From: Maylandia zebra
Lineage: Eukaryota; Chordata; Actinopteri; Cichliformes; Cichlidae
Length of the DNA: 64,000 bases
NCBI RefSeq assembly: GCF_041146795.1
Contig: NC_135180.1
Span: forward strand, 35,882,294 to 35,946,293
Reading direction: 5' to 3'
Position 1 is the stretch's first letter, and each line of letters starts with the position of its first letter. Shown here piece by piece: positions 57,061 through 64,000 of the stretch. The notes beneath the pieces were generated by a model. That model saw only the letters and a program-made list of their open reading frames with translations. It made no database searches and was not told the origin of the DNA. The position numbers and the translations under genes were made by a program.

Positions 57061-57623
57061 ATCTCCCTGCTTGTTTGTTTGTTTGTGTGTATTGCTAAAT
57101 TAAAGTACCTTTTTATAAAAGAGCTTATGAGGTTCTCAGTGGCAGAATATAATCTGCAATAAGACGTTATTTTTTAGCAAAGTCAAAGGAAAATAAGAAG
57201 GTACAATCTGCACAGAAATGAACATTTGTGAGATATAGAATGAATTTTGATTTTACAAACTTTTCCCTTCCTATTTTTTTCTGTTTCCATATCAAAGCTG
57301 AATGATACAGGGCTGGCGGTCCATAAAGATGACTGAGGCTCAAATTTTGTATCTCTATATGTAATCATGGGAAATGAGGGATTTGTGTCTGGTCACAACA
57401 TACCATGAGAGTGAAGCGATGATCATGAGTTGTTTGTTTGGTTTTTTTACTGTTTTTGTTTTTTTTTTCATGTGGATGACTGTCATAATTACAAAACTTT
57501 CAATAAAAAAAAAAGAAAAGAAAAAGAAATGTGCAATTCACTTGTATTTTTACTTTTATTTTTATTCCTATTTATTCTATTTATCCCCTTCGTATATTTT
57601 ATTTATATATGTCTCTGTATTTA

Positions 57624-57655
<32 letters not shown>

Positions 57656-57659
57656 TCTG
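57061..57659. other. AT-rich spacer with (GT)n
   Basis: (GT)n at about 57623-57651. No gene supported. Frames at 57374-57732 are low-complexity. Confidence 0.4.
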
Positions 57660-57769
57660 TAACTCTGTAACTTCTGTCAGTGCTGTGCTTTTGGAAACCG
57701 AATTTCCCAGAGGAACCCACCTGAGGGATTAATAAAGTTTTATCTTATCTTATCTTATCTTATCTAAAT
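57660..57769 (+). mobile_element. LINE 3' end with (CTTAT)n tail
   Basis: ggaaaccgaatttcccagag ... ctgagggattaataaagttt followed by four CTTAT units. A CR1/Rex1-type 3' end, abutting the Ig copy D leader where the promoter should be. Confidence 0.65.
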
Positions 57770-57892
57770 GCTTCAGTGTTCCTTGATGATGTAATAAAGA
57801 TTTGGCGTTCCTCCTCCAACCACAAACAGGAAGCTCATGAAGCGAGCAGTGTCAGTGTTTGTACGACACTCACCAGGAGACCTCTGAGCAGG

Positions 57893-58896
57893 ATGGCTGC
57901 AGTCGCACAGCTCTGCTTCTCCCTGCTGTTCACTCTCATCAGCAACATTCATGCAGAAGAACTCATGGTCATAATCAAGGAAGGAAGCTCTTTTGAATTC
58001 AAGCTCCTAGGTGAGGGTGACTTCTGGATAACCTCCAACATGTTGGTGGTACATTTCTCACTTTGGGAAGAGAGTCCCCACATTACATGAAGATGTGACA
58101 GGACGAGTCTTTCATTCAGCATTAAATGGTTCTTCTTCATTTACTCTCCATAAGCTGACCCACTCGGACTCTGGACTGTACCAAGATGTGTGCTGGACTC
58201 AGGGCAGCGTGACATATGAGAGAAACATCAGCCTGACTGTGTGCAGGACAGTAAGTAAGGAAACAAGTTATATTAAAACTCTTGAAGCAACAGTGGACGT
58301 ACGATGTGAGGGAGCAGGTGAGAATCTGACAGTCCAATGGATCAAATATGAAAAGATGCTTGGGGACGATTTATGGACTGGAGGTTTCAGGTCGCTTTAC
58401 AGCTGTGAAGGTCAAACAATGATACAACGGTACAAACTTTTGGTGTGCCCCAAATTTGGTCCTCCTGCAGTAGAGGTCTTCTCAGAGGGAGATGATGTCA
58501 CTGTCAGATGTTCAGCAAAAAGTCTATTATTCATGAGGTGGATCATGAAGCCGATACAAACAAAAGGAAAGATTGTGCACTTTGATATTCATTCTGATTG
58601 GCTTATTAAACAACTTGGCAGGACAACTCTTTCTAAAGACAGACTGATATTCTCTAATGTCTCACTGAAACATGCAGGAGAGTATTGGTGTGCAAAGATA
58701 AATTCAGATGATGAGTGTGTGTCAGGACAAAAAATTTGTTCTGATCTACAGAGAGCCCTTTGGGGTTTACTCGACCTTCTACAGAGTCAGGTGGATACTG
58801 CTCAGCGGTCTGCAGGTGATGCTTTGTGTTGTTGTGGTCTGTGTGATACAGAAAACCAGGAGAGGAGAGCAGCTTTCAGCTCAGACACACACTTAA
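57893..58896 (+). pseudogene. Ig-superfamily receptor copy D, frameshifted with domain deletion
   Basis: The leader (57776-57892) and [20 protein letters not shown] match copies B and C. Domain 1 runs into a frameshift at about 58075-58092. The next frame (58095 onward) covers [20 protein letters not shown] and the start of domain 2 ([18 protein letters not shown]). It then jumps directly to the end of domain 3 (YSCEGQTMIQRYKLLVC), deleting about 120 residues. Domain 4 has HAGEYWCAK. A second frameshift at about 58730 precedes the membrane segment and tail, which end at 58896. The LINE tail at 57660-57769 replaces the TATA region. Not functional. Confidence 0.85.
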
Positions 58897-58985
58897 TATG
58901 CTCATCAGCATTTAGAAGAAGAAGAAATCCTTATCACCATTTATTATTATTATTATTATTATACATAAAAGTAACAACATGAAAA

Positions 58986-59633
58986 AAACTGGACTTCTTT
59001 AAGTTGCTTGAAGACGTTTCACCTCTCATCCGAGAAGCTTCTTCAGTTCTAAGGTCAAATGGTGGGGAGTCCCAGATTTAAGCCTAGTGGGAGATGGCTA
59101 GTGGACCCCACAGAGGGACAAAAGGACCCCCTGATGATCCTCTAATGGCGTTCTTAAAGTCAGCAAAGAGGCACAGAAAAGAAGACCAGACACCAGCGAG
59201 GGAGGATAAGAAGGACAGACGCAACAACATTGTCATCCCCTATGTAGCCGGTGTATCAGAGAAACTCAGGAGAGTTTTCTCCAAGCATGACATCCTGGTT
59301 CCCCATCCCATTTCAGACCCAGCAACACGCTCAGACAAAAACTGGTTCACCCGAAAGACAAAACTCCAAAACACAGACTTAACAATGTGGTGTTTGCTGT
59401 ACAGTGCAGCGAGGAATGCCCAGACCTCTACATTGGAGAGACCAAACAGCCACTTCACAAGCGCATGGCACAACACAGAAGAGCCACCTCCACAGAACAA
59501 GACTCGGCAATCCATCTGCATCTTAAGGATAAAGGTCACTCTTTGAGGATGCCAATGTTCACATTTTGGACAGAGAGGACAGATGGTTTGAAAGAGGAGT
59601 GAAAGAAGCATCTATGTCCACTGTGAGCGACCA

Positions 59634-59666
<33 letters not shown>

Positions 59667-59732
59667 CTAAATGACATCAGAAACAGCAGTATGCGACATT
59701 ACGTGATGGCAGAGCTTCAGTTCATCCTTTGT

Positions 59733-59763
<31 letters not shown>

Positions 59764-60845
59764 TAAATAGGACAGGGGGAATGAATGAGAGAGAGAGGGG
59801 GAGAGAAAGAAAGAAAACCAAAGGGGAGAAGAGACGGTGAGAAGGGGGGGGAAGAGTACGGAAGCGTAGAGCTGCCACCCAGGCAAAAGAAAAATACAAT
59901 TGTATCACGTTATAAGGTGAAAGGTTTATTGTTCTAACAAGATACTTTTCCTGTTTGTACAATATACTATCATGTTTGTACAATATACTTTTCACGTTTG
60001 AACAACATAATATCACGTTATTACAATATAGGATCACGTTCGTACAATATAGGATCACGTTCGTACAATATAGGATCACGTTCGTACAATATAGGATCAC
60101 GTTCGTACAATATAGGATCACGTTCGTACAATATAAATATTATATTGTACGAACGTGATAATTATGTATATTGTAATAACGTGATATTATGTTGTTCAAA
60201 CGTGAAAAGTATATTGTACAAACATGATAGTATATTGTACAAACAGGAAAAGTATCTTGTTAGAACAATAAACCTTTCACGTTATAACGTGATACAATTG
60301 TATTTTTCTTTTGCCTGGGTGGCAGCTCTACGCTTCCGTAGTAGAGAGACAAAAAAAAAAAAAAAAAACTCCTGGGTCACCTGTATGGAGAAAAAACAAA
60401 CAAACAAACAAACGACCATCTTTGAACAGAGGCGGTGGTTTACGACACCAACTGTCTGCCATCTATAATCCAGTTTTGAGATCCCTCCCCAGACACCTTA
60501 ACGCCCACTCACATCCTGGGCCATCTGACCTCAGGAATTCGCATGATAAGGTGGGGCCAGGTTTCACAATGAGCTCACCCGAAACTCTGGCTGATTGGGA
60601 CCCACACCCAGTTTCACACCTTGGCTCATGTGATTAGAGGATCATCAGGGGGTCCTTTTGTCCCTCTGTGGGGGGAAACTCCCACTAGGTTTATATCTGG
60701 GACTCTCCACCATTTGACCTTAGAACTGAAGAAGCTTCTCGAATGAGAGGTGAAACGTCTTCAAGCAACTTAAAGAAGTCCAGACGCTTTTCTTTGCAAG
60801 CTCCTTTGACTACGATGACCTGGATGACTGAGAACCTTCACAGAC
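58986..60845 (+). mobile_element. Penelope-like element with GIY-YIG domain, internally deleted
   Basis: Inverted terminal arms of about 165 bp: 58993-59150 (ggacttctttaagttgcttg...ccccctgatgatcctctaat) and 60628-60785 reversed. Between them are KKDRRNNIVIPYVAGVSEKL, frameshifts, then the endonuclease domain (59387-59602): CPDLYIGETKQPLHKRMAQH, the GIY-YIG core with its invariant Gly, Arg and His positions. RPSLNRGGGLRHQLSAIYNP (60414 onward) is the C-terminus. The reverse transcriptase core is missing. Inserted in the 3' UTR of Ig copy D. Confidence 0.8.
59637..60412. mobile_element. Hairpin-forming insertion inside the Penelope-like element
   Basis: Flanked by cgaccatct (59628-59636 and 60413-60421). 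It contains two long T-runs (59637-59666, 59737-59760) and a purine tract. A palindrome of about 205-280 bp per arm centres near 60137: caattgtatcacgttataag at 59898 pairs with ttataacgtgatacaattg at 60282. Its left arm carries five exact 21-bp units (ggatcacgttcgtacaatata, written here as one unit) at 60031-60135. The far right (ctcctgggtcacctgtatgg) is the reverse of the ACAGGTGACCCAGGAG landmark in 4282-6337, so it may be an antisense member of that family with a palindrome inside. Confidence 0.75.
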
Positions 60846-60896
60846 AACGTGAAAACAAAAATATTATTGTAGAAATGAATATATAATATCATAATA

Positions 60897-61936
60897 TTTA
60901 GACTTTAGAAACTTTATTGTCAGTCACGAGAACAACGAAATGAAGAATGATCCCCGATCATTGCATCATCCCTAGCAATATCAAAATATAAATAAAACAA
61001 TAAAATTCAATAAATAAATTAGATAGAATACTTAAAATACTAATAAGATATAACAGTAAAACATTCACATACATTCCCACACACATGCTTCAGACCGTGC
61101 ATAGATTAACACAAGAGTGGCGTGATGGACATTTTTTTGTAGTATTCAGATGTGTTATTGCAGTTGGATAACAGCTGTGTTTGAGTCTATTAGTCCTTGC
61201 TCTGATTGCCCTGTACCGTCTGCCTGAGGGCAACAGTTCGAACAGGGAGTGGCCAGGATGTGAGGTGTCTTTTATGATGTTTTGGGCCTTTTTAAAACAG
61301 TGGGCGTTGTGTAGAACTTCCAGTGTGGGGAGAGGGCAGCCAGTGATCTTTTGGGCGGTGTTAATGATCCCTTGGAGTGCTTTCCTCTGAGCCCCTGTGC
61401 AGCTAGTGTACCAGATGCATATGCAGTAAGTTAGAACACTCTCAATGGTGGCTCTGTAGAAGGACACCAGCAGTCTCTGTGTGATGTTATTCCTCCTGAG
61501 AATTCTCTGGAAGTACAGTCTCTGTTGGGCCTTTTTAAGCAGCTCGGAGGTGTTCACACTCCAGGAAAGGTTCTCCTCTATATTGACTCCCAGGAAGCGG
61601 AAGCTTGCCACCCTTTCTACACAGTCCCCATTTATGAATAGTGGTTGGATCTCTGCCTTTTTCCTTCTGAAGTCTATTATGAGTTCTTTGGTTTTTGAAG
61701 TGTTGAGGAGGAGGTTATTGGCCTTACACCATGACGTCAGCTGCTCCACCTCGTCTCTGTACGTAGACTCGTCTCCCTTGGAAATGAGCCCCACCACTGT
61801 GGTGTCATCTGCAAATTTCACAAAGATGTTGCTGTGGTGGCGAGGAGTGCAGTCGTGTGTGTAGAGAGAGTAGAGCAGTGGACTGAGCACACAGCCCTGG
61901 GGTGAGCCAGTGCTGAGACTCAGGGCTGAGGATGTG
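60897..61936 (-). mobile_element. Rex1/CR1-like LINE fragment, minus strand
   Basis: Minus frame 61936-61090 encodes the C-terminal part of reverse transcriptase: GSPQGCVLSPLLYSLYTHDC, the catalytic FADDTTVVGLI, FRFLGVNIEENLSWSVNTSE, KKAQQRLYFQRILRRNNITQ and ELLPSGRRYRAIRARTNRL. It is open for 266 codons from the listed Met and retains FADD. The 3' UTR on the minus strand ends gtgactgacaataaagtttc near 60905. Same family as 49095-50160. Inserted in the Ig copy D 3' UTR. Confidence 0.85.
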
Positions 61937-62040
61937 TGATATGGACTTTACTGCTTTGATTGTGTTTTTATATTCTCCATTTTTGTTAGGAATCATTTCT
62001 GAAATAAAATAATATCAAAATATAATTTAACAGAAGATGA
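61937..62040 (+). other. Remnant of Ig copy D 3' UTR
   Basis: gatatggactttactgcttt ... ggaatcatttctgaaataaa matches copy A 3960-4050. It shows that the copy D transcript end was split by the Penelope and LINE insertions. Confidence 0.75.
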
Positions 62041-62984
62041 GAAAATGCTGTTCCATATTTCACTGCAGCGGGCCTTCATTTATGATAACCATTAACACAG
62101 TAAATAAAGTGACACAGATCATGCAAATGTTCATTCTAACTGTATTTTCCTATTCATGCCAAAACCTGCTGTCATATTTGGAGTTTTAACAGTTTCTAAG
62201 CTCACTGTTGAACTCTGAAGATCACACTGCTGGAATAAAAACTGCTTCTTGTTGAGTTGTTGCTTTGCATGAAAAACGCACATTTATATAAAGTCAAGTG
62301 TGTTTAAGGCTCGATATAATCAGTTTGCAGTAATAATGCCCTTTGCTTAATTCCAAACAAGAAAAATGAGGAGGCTGAAGAAAAATCAACATGTTGTTTA
62401 TATCACAAATAACTCTTTGGGTAGAAATTACTGAGCAAAGGGTCTGAGAATTAGGACTCAGGTGCAGATTCATCAAGAGGAGCGTGGCATTATTACAAAC
62501 TGTTCCACCCTATAAACACTAAATGCATGTGAACAGGTGACCGGCACAATGAGCTGAAGAGCACAAAACATTATTTACCTTCAGATCACGAGCCGTCGCA
62601 GTCGGACATTTTTGAAAAGCAATAAATTGTGTGCCAAAGACTTCTTATTCACATTTATTTGACACATATAAGTGTAACTACAAACTCACAGGCTAAGCCA
62701 TAAATTTAGCTGCAAAAATATTCCTGTTCACAACTTTCAGTTACAAAACTGACACTGTGCCTCTTCAGTAAATCCAGCAGCTTTTTAACATTAAACACTT
62801 TTTGCTGCAGATGTTAGTAAATTTGACCCAAAGTGTAACTTTTCTTTAAATTTCCGGTGTTTGTACTGAACGGATATTTTTCACACATGCGTCTCATTTA
62901 AATGACCTGCATGAAACAACAAGGTTAGATCATGTTCTGGTGAAGTAAGATGGGCTTTTTTTTGTCCATCTTTTGTCTGGATCT
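62041..62984. other. Intergenic, no gene seen
   Basis: AT-rich, no recognised repeat or gene. Confidence 0.35.
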
Positions 62985-63530
62985 AGCACATGCTGAGACT
63001 TGGCCCCTGTGGGAAAGGGGGGGTGACAAGCGGTTCTTGGGTGCCTGGGGCCCTGGGACCTCATTCTTACTTCTTGTACCAGGGTGGCTGGCCTTTAGCG
63101 GCATCGTGGGGACCCTATCTGGGGCCTCCTTCCTTCTCCTTCTGGGATGCATGCGCCGATGTCACTGTTTTGTGCGCTCTCAGGTCTTCAGTACTCTTCG
63201 GGACTGCGGATGGTCCGGTGGTCCTGGTTCCATCTCTCTCTCCCTGTGGCTTCTGGGCAACGATTTCAAGTACATTTCATGTCAAAGACACACTCTCTTC
63301 CTCTCCCTCTCAGGCTACAAAAGGATTGTGGGTTTATGTATCTGTGCATTTTCTAATTTTTGTGTTCCAGGTGTTGTATCTTTAATTTTTCTTACAGGTG
63401 CAGTAACTGGTAGTGACACATTCTGCATGTGTATTTGTACTCTATCCTTTTAATATATTTTCTCGCCCTCCTTTTTTCCCCTCCTGCCTCAGACACTGAA
63501 ACTGAAATAACACAAGTGGAAATTAAGAAA
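62985..63530 (+). repeat. GC-rich interspersed repeat
   Basis: GC-rich text similar in style to 4282-5800 (tctggggcctccttccttc, gtggtcctggttccatctc). The part 63327-63455 repeats 55918-56040. The frame 62950-63453 (167 codons) has no domain and overlaps others, so I do not call it a gene. Confidence 0.45.
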
Positions 63531-63594
63531 TAAAGATAAAAGATTCACATGAACAAGAGGAGCCTACAGAGATCTTATACAGCTGTTCTTGGAT

Positions 63595-63661
63595 GAACTC
63601 GAACTGGCAACCTTCCGATTACAAGACAAACTGCCAACTCTTGAGCGACGATCACCCCCTA
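63595..63661 (-). mobile_element. SINE head, antisense (AFC-like)
   Basis: Reverse complement reads ggtgatcgtcgctcaagag ... cttgtaatcggaaggttgcc, matching 290-345. Only the tRNA-like head remains. Confidence 0.65.
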
Positions 63662-64000
63662 ACTTTCAAATATGAATGTTATTGTATTTCACTGGTAGTC
63701 TAAGTCTAAAAAACAAACAAACTAATATGTAGTTGTGTTTTTCTCGACGTTATTGTGTTTTACTTGCACTTTTCAGTTGTGGTTGCTGACGATAAATAAT
63801 ATTGATTTGAATAATTAATGATTTTAGTACGAGATACTGATGAGTATAGATAACTATTTCTCAAATATTTTGATTCAATTTTAAACTAAAATGTAAAGTA
63901 CATGCAAAGGTATTCTGTGAACCACATACTGAATTTTTTGTCTGAGATAAATGTAAATAAATACCTTATTTTAACACAAACGTTAAAATTTGAGAAATTT
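63662..64000. other. AT-rich end of window, no gene seen
   Basis: No recognised feature. Confidence 0.4.

Noticed and set aside
59094..59546. 150-codon frame as a host gene
   Set aside because: Its content is the Penelope-like element C-terminal region in a mixture of frames.
60031..60135. CRISPR-like array of short repeats
   Set aside because: Direct tandem 21-bp units without spacers, in a vertebrate transposon hairpin. Not CRISPR.
62950..63453. 167-codon frame that might be a membrane protein gene
   Set aside because: Overlaps two other frames in a GC-rich repeat and shares sequence with 55918-56040. No recognisable domain or splice support.

Overview
This is a stretch of a teleost fish nuclear genome, most likely an African cichlid. 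The evidence for a vertebrate is spliced genes with GT-AG introns, CpG-rich first exons, long (GT)n tracts and dense interspersed repeats. A tRNA-headed SINE at 290-599 that I recognise as AFC-like (the African cichlid SINE family) points to the lineage. Repeat families were assigned by eye and by remembered family signatures, not by a database search.

Two ordinary spliced genes anchor the window. clns1a (pICln) lies on the plus strand at 7100-11046. aqp11 (aquaporin-11) lies on the minus strand at 18833-14511. They are convergent neighbours, as I recall for human CLNS1A and AQP11, so this is an old syntenic block. Both can be assembled exon by exon with consistent phases (247 or 249 aa, and 271 aa).

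The rest is built around four copies of an immunoglobulin-superfamily receptor gene. The whole coding sequence, from signal peptide through four Ig domains and a membrane segment to a short tail, sits in one uninterrupted exon. Copy A (+, 2461-3375) lacks its 5' part and is frameshifted. Copy B (-, 22360-21146) is intact except for one stop codon just before the membrane segment. Copy C (-, 42265-40922) is fully intact at 447 aa. Copy D (+, 57893-58896) has two frameshifts and an internal Ig-domain deletion. B and C share a promoter with a TATA box and a 3' UTR, so they arose by DNA-level duplication. I do not recognise the family. It is the best candidate in the window for an undescribed system.

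Almost everything else is transposable elements, many with target-site duplications readable in the text. They include hAT-type elements (12398, 13308, 19101, 33226), Penelope-like elements (1588, 58986, the latter with a GIY-YIG domain), and a three-level LINE nest (an old minus-strand LINE split by an L2-like LINE at 46183-51507, itself split by a Rex1/CR1-like LINE at 49095-50160). A solo LTR lies at 36567. An LTR-flanked element with a Pro/Ser-rich reading frame and no pol lies at 42484-45475. An unusual GC- and pyrimidine-rich retroposon family has an A-rich tail (4282-6337, 38843-40044). A hairpin-forming insertion lies at 59637-60412. There is also an alpha-tubulin processed pseudogene (31485-32334), and two short broken copies of the aqp11 exon 1 end lie inside a dispersed repeat (34812, 55773).

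There is no operon logic here. The likely picture is a conserved housekeeping/channel gene pair beside a rapidly turning-over immune receptor cluster in a repeat-rich region.
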